Program-made: the position numbers and the translations under genes
The notes under the pieces: model-generated
Databases searched by the model: none
What the model saw: the letters and a program-made list of their open reading frames with translations, nothing else
Told to the model about the DNA's origin: nothing
Source: Amoebidium appalachense
Lineage: Eukaryota; Ichthyosporea
Length of the DNA stretch: 64,000 nt
Direction of reading: 5' to 3'
NCBI GenBank assembly: GCA_963693365.1
Contig: CAVNZM010000013.1
Span: 6,696,001 to 6,760,000 of the forward strand
Shown: positions 1-10,596 of the stretch, piece after piece
Layout of the letters: each line of letters opens with the position of its first letter
Numbering within the stretch: position 1 is the stretch's first letter

Positions 1-934
1 GAGGACGGATTGGGCTGCGCTAGGGGGGGGAAGGAGAGGAGGGGCACATCGAATTCCGTGGAGCTAGCGGCAAGGTCGAGTGCATGGATGGGGGGCCCTT
101 CCACACCCTGAAGCAGTTTTGTTGTGCTCTCTTGGACTGTTTTTCGATAGGCTTGCTGCATGCCTACCATCCGTGCCTCGATTTTTGCAGTTTTATCCCT
201 CTGACGGTCCAAATCGGCTTGCAAGGACGCCTTTTCGGCCATCTCAAGAATGACCCGAGCTTCGAGTTCCTGAACCCTCTCATTCAACAGTTTGTGCCTT
301 GCATCAGCCGTATATGAATCTTTGGCTGCTGTTGCTTTGACCTCTGTAATCGTGTCCCCCAAACGTTGGTTTTCCTCTGTTAAACGCTTGTTTTCATCTT
401 TTACCAATCGCAACTCTTTCTCCGCCTTTTCGTATTTCTCTTGCACTTCGAGAATGTTGGTGGGTGTAGCAGGCACAGGGATCACAGCTGTAAGTGCGGC
501 AATTCGTGCATCTATTACTGCGAGAATTCTGGAGTCGAGGGGAACCGAAACGTCCTCGTTGACCTCGGTGTGGTGGGGGGGGGGGATATGGGGGTGTCCT
601 TGTCCTTGTTGGGGGGGTCGGCGCTGGGGTTGGCGGGGGTTGTGTGAGGGTCATTGTTGGGGGGGTTGGCGGGGGTTGTGTGAGGGTCATTGTTGGGGGG
701 GTTGGCGGGGGTTGTGTGAGGGTCATTGTTGGGGGGGTTGGCGGGGGTTGTGTGAGGGTCATTGTTGGGGGGGTTGGCGGGGGTTGTGTGAGGGTCATTG
801 TTGGGGGGGTTGGCGCTGGGGTCGGCGGGGGTCGTGTGGGGGTCATTGTTGGTGGGGTTGGCGCTGGGGTCGGCGGGGGTTGTGCTTGACCCGAGCAGGG
901 TGCAGGATGTAGCGAGGTGGTCGGAAGGATCCAT
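1..934 (-). CDS. Coiled-coil protein with N-terminal Pro/Asn/Asp/His repeats (partial, frameshifted)
   Basis: Unrecognised protein, open at the left edge. The start at 934 gives MDPSDHL, followed by about eight degenerate 11-residue repeats of the type DPHTTPANPPN. The repeats lead to a C11 run in the sense direction (575-585). There the repeat frame runs out to a stop at 515. A second frame then becomes clearly coding from 569 to the window edge, with a charged heptad-like helix (EKYEKAEKELRLVKDENKRL) typical of a coiled coil. One base in the homopolymer would join the two parts. Either the gene is broken or the run was miscounted. The gene looks intronless. The DNA upstream of its start is homologous to the DNA upstream of the coiled-coil gene at 26715-27113, so the two are probably related copies. 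Function unknown. Confidence 0.6.
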
Positions 935-1027
935 GGTTCACAAATTCAAAAGGGGGAATGTGAAATAGAAAAGACTACCCTGAAAAACGTGAGGCCAGAG
1001 TCGGACGCTTTCAAAACAACTCCCCAA

Positions 1028-1135
1028 AAAATAGAGATACGAACAAAAAAAAGTCGTCACTGAATTAGAGATACGAACAAAAAAAAATCGTCACTGAATT
1101 AGAGATACGAACAAAAAAAAAGTCGTCACTGAATT
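1028..1135. repeat. Triplicated 34-bp AT-rich tandem repeat
   Basis: Three consecutive copies of a unit carrying agagatacgaacaaaaaaa followed by gtcgtcactg. They lie just upstream of the minus-strand coiled-coil gene and could be promoter material. Confidence 0.75.
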
Positions 1136-1400
1136 ATTTACAAGAAGCAAAGCAAAGGAAAATTCTATCACGTGCAAACACACTGGCACTAAAAAAAACG
1201 TTCCTCTTACACAAAGCAAAATAAAGCAAAATTCATTCATGTGCAAACGCGGCTGTGAATTGATCAGAAAGGCCATCACCGATAATTTATACGAAGCAAA
1301 ATGTTCTTATAAGGGGATCCATTGAGGACTGAGGACCACGGACCAAGCTTTGCCAAGCCGTGTAGTGTATGAGATGTAAAATAGGCATAATCAAACTTAT

Positions 1401-1462
<62 letters not shown>

Positions 1463-1545
1463 TGTATCCAATAGCATCTCATTCGCGGATCTCTTTGTGC
1501 TCTGATTGGTGTATAACAGTTGGATCCACGTGAATAGGGCACTGG
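1136..1545. repeat. Duplicated upstream block, copy 1 (pairs with 27160-27480)
   Basis: This block contains tatttacaagaagcaaagca, ctcttacacaaagcaaaata, a long CA run (1401-1460), then ctgattggtgtataac and ttggatccacgtga. The same elements occur in the same order at 27160-27480. Each copy sits upstream of a minus-strand coiled-coil gene, so the block is either a promoter duplicated with its gene or part of a larger duplication. Confidence 0.7.
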
Positions 1546-2344
1546 CACTCCAGGCACTTCAGATGCCGGATTCACAAAACGCTTTCTACACACAATTTTT
1601 GTATTAAAACGTGTATAAACAATTTATTTTGTGTTTTTGGTATTTATTGGTACATATTAGCGATATATATTGCTTCGGGGAAGGGTCCTGGGGGCATATT
1701 TTGGAAAATGCACGTGAATGATTCGGTTATTGGTGGATAGGGATTGGATAAAAAACTATCGGGCACTGGTACTACGGGCAAACGCGTGTTGGCCATGGCA
1801 CGATCCGATTAGCTAACTTGATACGATGAATCCTCAAGGCTTCTCAGAGACTGGTTTCAGAAAACGCTTTCCACACAAATTTTAAGCAAATGTTTGCATA
1901 AAAAATATAAATTAATCACGTCGGGGTATATTGTTGTTCATAAGGCATAACATTTAATTAGCCACAATTTCGCTTCGCAGAGGGGGAGGAGTTGGGAAAC
2001 TTGGCAAACGTTGGTGAAATTATCTTGCTGATTGGCCAATTATCACGTACGCGCGCCGAGTACACATTCCATTGGGCAAACAGGATAAACTATTGATTGG
2101 TCAGCTATCATTTCCATAAGGTGATTTAGCTTGAAGCGCGCCACATCAGTCGTGTCACTTGCATCCCAGCGCTGATATTGTATACATTGCAAACAGGCCA
2201 GAGTCAAAACAAAGAACGAGAACACAGACCTGTTAGTCTGTGCACGTCGCGCTATTAGCTGCCCTTTCTTCATTCAATACAGACACGTAGAATTTCCTTC
2301 ACGTTTTTCCCAACACATTTTAAACACACACATTGTAGATTAGA
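1546..2344. other. Intergenic stretch without recognised gene
   Basis: AT-rich intergenic DNA with CCAAT-like words and no convincing coding frame. Motifs such as aaaacgctttc, tacacacaatttttg and ccacacaaattttaagc recur at 1576 and 1862, which suggests an old direct duplication. Confidence 0.5.
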
Positions 2345-2378
2345 CGCGAGCGCAGCAGTGGCACAAGCACACAGGCAG

Positions 2379-2409
<31 letters not shown>

Positions 2410-2772
2410 CGAGCGCGAGCGCAGCAGTGGCACAAGCACACAGGCAGAGCACACACACACACACACACACACACCGAGCGCGAGCGCAGCAGTGGCACAA
2501 GCACACAGGCAGAGCACACACACACACACACACACACACCGAGCGCGAGCGCAGCAGTGGCACAAGCACACAGGCAGAGCACACACACACACACACACAC
2601 ACACCGAGCGCGAGCGCAGCAGTGGCACAAGCACACAGGCAGAGCACACACACACACACACACACACACCGAGCGCGAGCGCAGCAGTGGCACAAGCACA
2701 CAGGCAGAGCACACACACACACACACACACACACCGAGCGCGAGCGCAGCAGTGGCACAAGCACACAGGCAG

Positions 2773-2806
<34 letters not shown>

Positions 2807-2840
2807 CGCGAGCGCAGCAGTGGCAAAAGCACACAGGCAG

Positions 2841-2876
<36 letters not shown>

Positions 2877-2910
2877 CGCGAGCGCAGCAGTGGCAAAAGC
2901 ACACAGGCAG

Positions 2911-2946
<36 letters not shown>

Positions 2947-3045
2947 CGCGAGCGCAGCAGTGGCAAAAGCACACAGGCAGAGCACACACACACACACACG
3001 CACACCGAGCGCGAGCGCAGGAGTGGCACAAGTACACAGTAAGCG
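2345..3045. repeat. CA-rich minisatellite, about 62-bp unit, about 11 copies
   Basis: Each unit has a conserved core (gcgagcgcagcagtggcac, aagcacacaggcagagc) followed by a CA run of variable length. The array ends only about 60 bp before the start codon of the JmjC gene, so it occupies that gene's promoter or 5' UTR. It stays open in several frames on both strands. I regard those frames as chance products of the repeat, not genes. Confidence 0.9.
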
Positions 3046-3107
3046 CGCTCACAGGTAGACTCGCAGAGTACGCTCACAATCACACACACAAAATACACAC
3101 AAACATC

Positions 3108-6100
3108 ATGGCTGCTACCGACGAACAGTTTCTGGCGCTCATCAACGATGCGTTCCAAAGCAGCATACAAGCCGACCCACCAACATTCATATTCTCGGAA
3201 CATGCCGATCCTACAATCATTTTCACGGGTAAAGGGCTACTCACACGACAGGGTATTAATCGTTATCAAAGAAAGAAGACGGCACCAATATTATATATGG
3301 TGAAACCCAACGATTCAGACTACGTTTCGGTTTTCTTGTTTGAACTCAACGACGGGCGTCTCTATCACAGGAAGAAATGTCAGTTGCAAAAACTCGCAAA
3401 CAACAAGGGTATCAATGCGACTATAGCTTGGATTCTGAAATGGGGTGGCCCTAAATGGAGAGTTTATGATCTTGGCAGCTATCATGGAAACTCGGATGGT
3501 TTGGCGGCGATGTTCAGTCGACTTTCCATTTCCCCTGGCAGCGAAGACTTGAGTCACATACCTGACGTATCGGGTTCTTTGCCGGGGGAGGTCCAAATTT
3601 TTAGGATATTCCAAAAATTCGGATGGAAGGTGTGGTGGGATGGGGCTGCACACAGCCCTCCAGACAGACCTGCTGTCAAACTGCCGGACCCGACGAGTCA
3701 CCCGAAAAAGCGGGCAAGAGTGGAGGTCCATGAGAGTGATGATGAAGGAGAGGAAGAGGAAGAAGGGGAAGAGGGTGGGGGTGAAGGAGAGGAAGAGGAA
3801 GAAGGGGAAGAGGGTGGGGGTGAAGGAGAGGAAGAGGAAGAAGGGGAAGAGGGTGGGGGTGAACTTGAAGGAGAGGAAGAGGAAGAAGGGGAAGAGGGTG
3901 GGGGTGAAGGAGAGGAAGAGGAAGAAGGGGAAGAGGGTGGGGGTGAAGGAGAGGAAGAGGAAGAAGGGGAAGAGGGTGGGGGTGAAGGAGAGGAAGAGGA
4001 AGAAGGGGAAGAGGGTGGGAGTGAAGGAGAGGGAGAGGAAGAAGGGGAAGAGGGTGGGAGTGAAGGAGAGGAAGAGGAAGAAGGGGAAGAGGGTGGGAGT
4101 GAAGGAGAGGAAGAGGAAGAAGGGGAAGAGGGTGGGAGTGAAGGAGAGGGAGAGGAAGAAGGGGAAGAGTCGTGGGAATTCCAGTCGGGTAACATGCCCC
4201 CTGCCCACCCCCCCCCCCCCCCCAACACACACACAACCACCCAACCACCCAACCACCACCACCACATTAAAGCCATCACACACCTGCACGCATGCATGCA
4301 CCTCGGCTTATCCTCCTCCCCCCCCACACACACACCACGGGAAGGCACCTGCACGCATGCATGCACCTCGGCTTATCCTCCTCCCCCCCCACACACACAC
4401 CACGGGAAGGCACCTGCACGCATGCATGCACCTCGGCTTATCCTCCCTCCCCCCCCCCCCACACACACACCACGGGAAGGCACCTGCACGCATGCATGCA
4501 CCTCGGCTTATCCTCCTCCCCCCCCACACACACACCACGGGAAGGCACCTGCACGCATGCATGCACCTCGGCTTATCCTCCTCCCCCCCCACACACACAC
4601 CACGGGAAGGCACCTGCACGCATGCATGCACCTCGGCTTATCCTCCTCCCCCCCCCACACACACACCACGGGAAGGCACCTGCACGCATGCATGCACCTC
4701 GGCTTATCCTCCTCCCCCCCACACACACACCACGGGAAGGCACCTGCACGCATGCATGCACCTCGGCTTATCCTCCTCCCCCCCCACACACACACCACGG
4801 GAAGGCACCTGCACGCATGCATGCACCTCGGCTTATCCTCCTCCCCCCCACACACACACCACGGGAAGGCACCTGCACGCATGCATGCACCTCGGCTTAT
4901 CCTCCTCCCCCCCCACACACACACCACGGGAAGGCACCTGCACGCATGCATGCACCTCGGCTTATCCTCCTCCCCCCCCCCACACACACACCACGGGAAG
5001 GCACCTGCACGCATGCATGCACCTCGGCTTATCCTCCTCCCCCCCCCACACACACACCACGGGAAGGCACCTGCACGCATGCATGCACCTCGGCTTATCC
5101 TCCTCCCCCCCCCACACACACACCACGGGAAGGCACCTGCACGCATGCATGCACCTCGGCTTATCCTCCTCCCCCCCCCCCCACACACACCACGGGAAGG
5201 CACCTGCACGCATGCATGCACCTCGGCTTATCCTCCTCCCCCCCCCCACACACACACCCAACCACACACACGCACACACACACACACACACACACGCACA
5301 CACAGAGCAAGAAGCAGAGGAGGTGGACAGAGGGCAACAACAAGACACCGAGACTGGGGAGGTGGCGGGGTTCAAGGACGTACCAGAAAAGCATCTCCGC
5401 CAAATGCATCTAGAACAGCTCTCCTTGGAGGAGATAGTTTTGTTAATGGAAAAACGACACGAGGTTCGGGCAGCTGGTGCCGTCAAGTTCGTGCTTCCCG
5501 AGCCGGCAGTGGAGGGGCTGGAAAAGGCTTCTCGGGCCACACGAGTGAGAAAATCCTACACCATGATTGTGTTGGAGGCTACCGCCATCAAGGATGTCTT
5601 CCTCGTTTATAGGAATGACATCACAGAGCAAATTCCAGAGGTGCGTATTTGCAACCATTAGGGTATGGTTACCATGAACAGGGGCTAACACGATTGGGCA
5701 GGGGGTTCCATTTGAGGAGGAGGAGTTTTGGAGGGTGTTGGACTCCCTATTGGATGGACAAAGTGCCGTGTTCCTTTACGGAACAGATCTGAGTCCTCTT
5801 GAAAACACCCATACACCCAGTGAGGTACGTGTGTGTGTGGTAGAGAGTGTATGTTGTGCATGCGTGTGTGCGTGTGTTTGTGCGGAGAGTGTATGTTGTG
5901 CATGTGTGCGTGCATGTGTGTGTGTGTGTGTTTGTGCGGAGAGTGTATGTTGTGCATGCGTGCGTGCGTGTGCGTGTGTGTGTTTGTGCGGAGAGTGTAT
6001 GTTGTGCATGTGTGCGTGCATGTGCGTGTGTGTGTTTGTGCGGAGAGTGTATGTTGTGCATGCGTGCGTGCGTGTGCGTGTGTGTGTTTGTGTGGAGAGT

Positions 6101-7958
6101 GTATGTTGTGCATGTGTGCGTGCATGTGCGTGTGTGTGTTTGTGCGGAGAGTGTATGTTGTGCATGTGTGCGTGCATGTGTGTGTGTGTGTGTTTGTGCG
6201 GAGAGTGTATGTTGTGCATGCGTGCGTGCGTGTGCGTGTGTGTGTTTGTGCGGAGAGTGTATGTTGTGCATGTGTGCGTGCATGTGCGTGTGTGTGTTTG
6301 TGCGGAGAGTGTATGTTGTGCATGTGTGCGTGCATGTGCGTGTGTGTGTTTGTGCGGAGAGTGTATGTTGTGCATGAGTGCGTGCGTGTGCGTGTGTGTG
6401 TTTGTGTGGAGAGTGTATGTTGTGCATGCGTGCGTGCGTGTGCGTGTGTGTGTGTTTGTGCGGAGAGTGTATGTTGTGCATGTGTGCGTGCATGTGCGTG
6501 TGTATGTTTGTGCGGAGAGTGTATGTTGTGCATGAGTGCGTGCGTGTGCGTGTGTGTGTTTGTGTGGAGAGTGTATGTTGTGCATGTGTGCGTGCATGTG
6601 TGTGTGTGTGTTTGTGCGGAGAGTGTATGTTGTGCATGCGTGCGTGCGTGTGCGTGTGTGTGTGTTTGTGCGGAGAGTGTATGTTGTGCATGTGTGCGTG
6701 CATGTGCGTGTGTGTGTTTGTGCGGAGAGTGTATGTTGTGCATGAGTGCGTGCGTGTGCGTGTGTGTGTTTGTGTGGAGAGTGTATGTTGTGCATATGTG
6801 CGTGCATGTGTGTGTGTGTGTTTGTGCGGAGAGTGTATGTTGTGCATGCGTGCGTGCGTGTGCGTGTGTCTGCAGCGGAGAGTGTGTGTTGTGTTGATGC
6901 ACTGTGGTGGGTATATGTAGACATGCTGTGTGTGTTGTTGAATGGTGAGCATGAAGGCACTAACAGGAGAGACAGGTGGTGAGGAAAGAAATCGGCTACA
7001 TGTTCAGCTTGGAGGTGCTTGACTCAATAGTATCAAAAGAATTCAAGAATCGTGTGGGTATCTCAACACCGATGCTCTATACGTATGCCCCCCCCCCCCC
7101 AAATAAATAAATAATTTAAACAAAGGGAAAAATGCAGGTTTGCAGAATGCCTCTTTTGTTCACAGAACCATCCTGGGTGTGTGTATGGGTCGGTCTTTTC
7201 GGAATGTACTGGGCCATCATCTAGTCGGAAGTAATTATTGTTTTAGCCCCAACTAATCCCCTGCCTCTTTGCAGTGTCACGATGGGGGCTCCGTTTATGC
7301 CCCACACAGAAGACGTTCTGCTCGGAAGTGTCAACATCATGACCCGTGGGCCTGGAAAGAAAATGTGGTTCGTGGTCAGTGCAGAGTACGGGGAACAGGT
7401 CACGTCCATCCTCGAGGATATCTACCAGAGGCTTGACCTTTCGGGGGCCGGTATCTGCAAGAAAGTCACACAGCATAAGGTAATCCCCCCCCCCTCCCCC
7501 CCCCACAAAAAAAAAAAAAAAAAAAAAAAAAAAAACGACCACACACACACACAACAGAGGACAAACAAGAAGAGAGAGAGAGGGAGTGGTAGACACTGAC
7601 GTGAAGAACAAAAAACAAAAAAGCACTTACAAAAACGACCACCCGGTTTTTCATATGACTAACATTTGGGTGGGGCAGTCTGTGTTCATCCACCCCCGTT
7701 ATTTGATGAAGAGGGGCATCCCCGTGCAGCGCACGGTTCAGCAGGCCGGCGAGGTCATCTACACCTTGCCTGGGGCATACCACTTTGGGTATGCTACTGG
7801 TAGCAGCTTGGCTGAGGCAGTAAATTTTGCCACGGTCAACTGGCTTGCGGTCGCTGGCAACAAGCCCCCCCTGGCATGCACGTGTGGCTACACTGACAGG
7901 AAACACGTTTTCGAGGTAACCCCCCCCCCCCCCCAAAAAAAAAAAAAAAAAAAACACG

Positions 7959-7989
<31 letters not shown>

Positions 7990-8311
7990 CATGCCCTAGC
8001 ATTCACAATTACATGTAGGGGTTCGTAAAAACGGTTTTTTGGGTCCTTGCAGAGTTTTTCTTGACCTGGTCCACACGTAGGAGTTCGTTTCCTGTGGGTG
8101 TGTGCCATGGTGGTGTATTGGTGGGTGCGTGGGTGTGTTTGAGGTAATGACATACAGTGATGTCTGAGCCTTGCATAAACAAATCACCTGGCTGGACTAC
8201 TACTTACACCCAACTATCAACCCACAGGTGCCCCCCGCACAGTGGAAAAAGCTGAGAAAGAAGTACAAAGCTGACATCAAGCAGTTCCGGGAGCTTTTGA
8301 AGCCAAATTGA
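3108..8311 (+). CDS. JmjC-domain histone demethylase-like protein, 7 exons
   Basis: Predicted Fe(II)/2-oxoglutarate-dependent lysine demethylase. Exons: 3108-4188, 5306-5640, 5702-5824, 6976-7082, 7275-7479, 7679-7915, 8228-8311. All introns are GT-AG and phases agree, giving 723 aa. Residues 1-210 are unrecognised. A basic motif (KKRARVE) and about eleven acidic EGEEEEEGEEGGG-type repeats follow. Exons 2-3 resemble the segment before the KDM5 catalytic core (EEEEFWRVLDS, FLYGTDLSP). Exons 4-6 are the JmjC core: ISTPMLY, the metal-binding HTED, SVNIMTRGPGKKMWF (cofactor Asn and Lys positions), GIPVQRTVQQAGEV, the last metal ligand in AYHFGY, and AEAVNFATVNWL. No PHD, ARID or JmjN domain is visible. 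Introns 1 and 3 are minisatellite arrays. The gene is probably nuclear-acting. Family call is strong; substrate unknown. Confidence 0.88.
4189..5305 (+). repeat. Intron 1 of the JmjC gene: minisatellite, about 65-bp unit, about 15 copies
   Basis: Donor gtaaca, acceptor cacacag. After a C-run, the intron is an array of units containing gcacgcatgcatgcacctcgg and cttatcctcctc, a C-run and a CA run. The embedded gcatgcatgc is palindromic. The array reads through in several frames without stops, but its codons look nothing like the flanking exons. The phase-1 junction 4188/5306 restores a continuous acidic reading frame. Confidence 0.85.
5825..6975 (+). repeat. Intron 3 of the JmjC gene: GT-rich minisatellite, about 53-bp unit, about 20 copies
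   Basis: Donor gtacgt, acceptor gacag. Each unit carries gcggagagtgtatgttgtgca followed by alternating GT/GC. The array is open in most frames on both strands, which I take as a property of the repeat. Confidence 0.85.
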
Positions 8312-9045
8312 ATGTGGGTAGGCCACACATGGTTTGTGGTGGGTGTGGTGGGGATAGTGTAGTTGTGGTGGTGGTGGTGGGTAGGCCCCACATTCACATC
8401 TTACACATGGTTTGTGGTGGGTGTGGTGGGGGATAGTGTAGTTGTGGTGGTGGTGGTGGGTAGGCCCCACATTCACATCTTACACATGGTTTGTGGTGGG
8501 TGTGGTGGGGGATAGTGTAGTTGTGGTGGTGGTGGTGGGTAGGCCCCACATTCACATCTTACACATGGTTTGTGGTGGGTGTGGTGGGGGATAGTGTAGT
8601 TGTGGTGGTGGTGGTGGGTAGGCCCCACATTCACATCTTACACATGGTTTGTGGTGGGTGTGGTGGGGGATAGTGTAGTTGTGGTGGTGGTGGTGGGTAG
8701 GCCCCACATTCACATCTTACACATGGTTTGTGGTGGGTGTGGTGGGGGATAGTGTAGTTGTGGTGGTGGTGGTGGGTAGGCCCCACATTCACATCTTACA
8801 CATGGTTTGTGGTGGGTGTGGTGGGGGATAGTGTAGTTGTGGTGGTGGTGGTGGGTAGGCCCCACATTCACATCTTACACATGGTTTGTGGTGGGTGTGG
8901 TGGGGGATAGTGTAGTTGTGGTGGTGGTGGTGGGTAGGCCCCACATTCACATCTTGCACATGGTTTGTGGTGGGTGTGGTGGGGGATAGTGTAGTTGTGG
9001 TGGTGGTGGTGGGTAGGCCCCACATTCACATCTTACATAGGGGTT
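8312..9045. repeat. GT-rich minisatellite, about 80-bp unit, about 9 copies
   Basis: Starts immediately after the stop codon of the JmjC gene. Units carry ggtttgtggtgggtgtggtg, gatagtgtagttgtggtgg and ggtaggccccacattcac. It lies in the 3' UTR or just downstream. Confidence 0.9.
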
Positions 9046-9501
9046 TGTGGTGGGTGTGGTGGGGGAAAGACGTGGTACAAAGTTTTCATACCAAGTTTTC
9101 TGTAATGTTTATTCGAATGTGATCTGCTAATGTTTATTCGAATGTGATCGGCTTCAATCTTATCCAGTTTTTCATGTATATTGTATTTGCCCGTGTACCA
9201 AGTTTCCGTAATGGTTATTGAATGTATTTGCCCGTGGTAGCGGGAGAGACTCCATTAAATATACCCAAGTCTCCTTTTCAATCTGTGTACAAGCACACTG
9301 GCACGTACATTGTCACACACACACACACACACACAATTATACACATGTACCAAGTTTTCATTGAACGGTGTAGGGGAGGGGGGGGGGACTCGGAGATAGA
9401 CTCCAGCTCATCAAAATTAAACATCCCAACAGATTCTCTCGTCATTTACATTTTCCATGTTTGTGGTGTGAGTCCATTCATCCTTTGGCTTGTGTAGGTC
9501 T
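9046..9501. other. Intergenic stretch, no gene seen
   Basis: AT-rich DNA with short direct repeats (tgtttattcgaatgtgatc twice near 9105 and 9131; accaagttttc several times), a CA run near 9315 and a G-run near 9378. This is the transition between the JmjC gene and the virus-like island. Confidence 0.5.
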
Positions 9502-9762
9502 CTAGGCATCCTCAGGCTCCATCATCTTCTGCAGTACAATTGCTGTCTGTCGTTGATTCTTGGGCACCCACTTCTTGAATCCACACTTCTCCGCCAACTC
9601 ATCGGGCAGATCTATATAGCCCTTTTCCACAAGCTCTTGTGCGTATGCTCGTTGCTCCATCTGCGTCCGCCGGGTGGTGGCCTCGGTCGGCACAATAGTT
9701 GCCTGCACCACGGGTGCCTTGCCGGGCTCCTCCTTCAGCTTGTACTCCCATCGGTACGCCAT
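9502..9762 (-). CDS. Small hypothetical protein, 86 aa
   Basis: Single-exon frame starting MAYRWEYKL and ending MEPEDA. Charged and soluble, with no signal peptide or membrane segment and no family recognised. A central helix-rich part (QRAYAQELVEKGYIDLPDEL) and composition typical of real protein support it. It lies 36 bp downstream of the minus-strand Cys-rich membrane protein and could share its transcript. Confidence 0.6.
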   Translation of the reverse strand: MAYRWEYKLKEEPGKAPVVQATIVPTEATTRRTQMEQRAYAQELVEKGYIDLPDELAEKCGFKKWVPKNQRQTAIVLQKMMEPEDA

Positions 9763-9798
9763 ACTCTATGCCACAAAAATCTCTGCTCCCCCAACCCT

Positions 9799-10206
9799 TC
9801 AAGTGCGCTCCTTGATCACCACCGCAGGCGCATGCGCACACGTGGGGCACGCCGGGCACTTCTGCTCGGGCGGGCAGCGCGTGCATGCGGGGCACTGTGC
9901 GCACCGGGTGGGGCTGGCACCGCACACGTGGCAGCGGGGGCAGTGCGCACACTTGCGGCGGGGAACGCAGCTGCCGCAGCTGGCACACATTGGGCACGCG
10001 CGCTGGCACTTGAGCACCGCCAGGCGCCGCCGCACACGTGGGCTGAACGTGTCCCAGAGCACGTAGAGGATCAGGCCGGCCAGGATGGCCAGTAGGATGG
10101 GGGAGGGCCGGGGGGGTGCTGCGCGGGCTTGTGCGGATCGGGGGAGTGGGTGCGAATGGGCTGGGTGGGGGAAGGGGTGCGCCAGCGTCCATGTTACCCG
10201 GTGCAC
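9799..10206 (-). CDS. Membrane-anchored Cys-rich protein, 135 aa
   Basis: Three parts: a Pro/His/Ala-rich N-terminus of about 45 residues; one hydrophobic segment (PILLAILAGLILYVLW, about residues 46-62) followed by Arg-rich RVRRR, which suggests a single-pass protein with the basic side inside; and a C-terminal domain with 16 cysteines in under 60 residues, mostly as CPxC, CxxC and CPRC. The Cys domain could bind zinc or be disulphide-bonded; the sequence does not decide. No family recognised. It may be a small structural or membrane protein of the virus-like island. Confidence 0.6.
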   Translation of the reverse strand: MHRVTWTLAHPFPHPAHSHPLPRSAQARAAPPRPSPILLAILAGLILYVLWDTFSPRVRRRLAVLKCQRACPMCASCGSCVPRRKCAHCPRCHVCGASPTRCAQCPACTRCPPEQKCPACPTCAHAPAVVIKERT

Positions 10207-10257
10207 GATATAATGTGGGGTTGGGGTTGTGCGGGTAGGCAGGAGGAGGGTTTGGGT

Positions 10258-10445
10258 GGTGGGGGGGTGGGGGGGGGGGGGGGGGGGGCGCTCATGAGCA
10301 AGGGTATGGTGATAGCGCTCATGACCCTACTCTGCAACAACACTGGGGCAAGCGCATGGTGATAGCGCTCATGACCCTACTCTGCAACAACACTGGGGCA
10401 AGCGCATGGTGATAGCGCTCATGACCCTACTCTGCAACAACACAG
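10258..10445. repeat. G-run followed by three 50-bp tandem repeats
   Basis: A G-rich run (10260-10288) precedes three near-identical units containing ggtgatagcgctcatgaccc and tactctgcaacaacactggg. Each unit has the palindromic word agcgct. The repeats lie upstream of the 587-aa plus-strand gene. Confidence 0.85.
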
Positions 10446-10596
10446 TGTTGGCAAGTTTAGGAAAGGATGGTAGGTTCAACTGTATCTGATGTTATATCCA
10501 AATCGTTTCAAATACACCGACCTCAGCTGCACGAAAACACAACAGGATTTGGCATGCAGGGTATAGGCAGAATTATTTAATATTTCGCTGTCAGCA

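Noticed and set aside
2270-3203. Cys/Val-rich minus-strand frames opposite the CA array
   Set aside because: Repeat translation; several overlapping frames, no unique protein sequence.
4308-5221. Minus-strand frames with repeated MHACVQVPSRGVC-type units
   Set aside because: Complement of the intron 1 minisatellite.
2358-5612. A 1084-codon plus-strand frame running from the CA minisatellite through the JmjC first exon and intron 1
   Set aside because: Only 3108-4188 looks like protein. The rest is translated repeat, and splicing 4188 to 5306 gives a better, phase-consistent gene.
5747-6960. Minus-strand frames of about 400 codons made of His/Thr/Arg repeats
   Set aside because: Translation of a GT-rich minisatellite inside an intron; three frames are open at once, which marks chance openness.
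7492-7535. Poly-A stretch as a retroposed mRNA tail
   Set aside because: It follows a C-run inside a well-defined intron of the JmjC gene; low complexity explains it.
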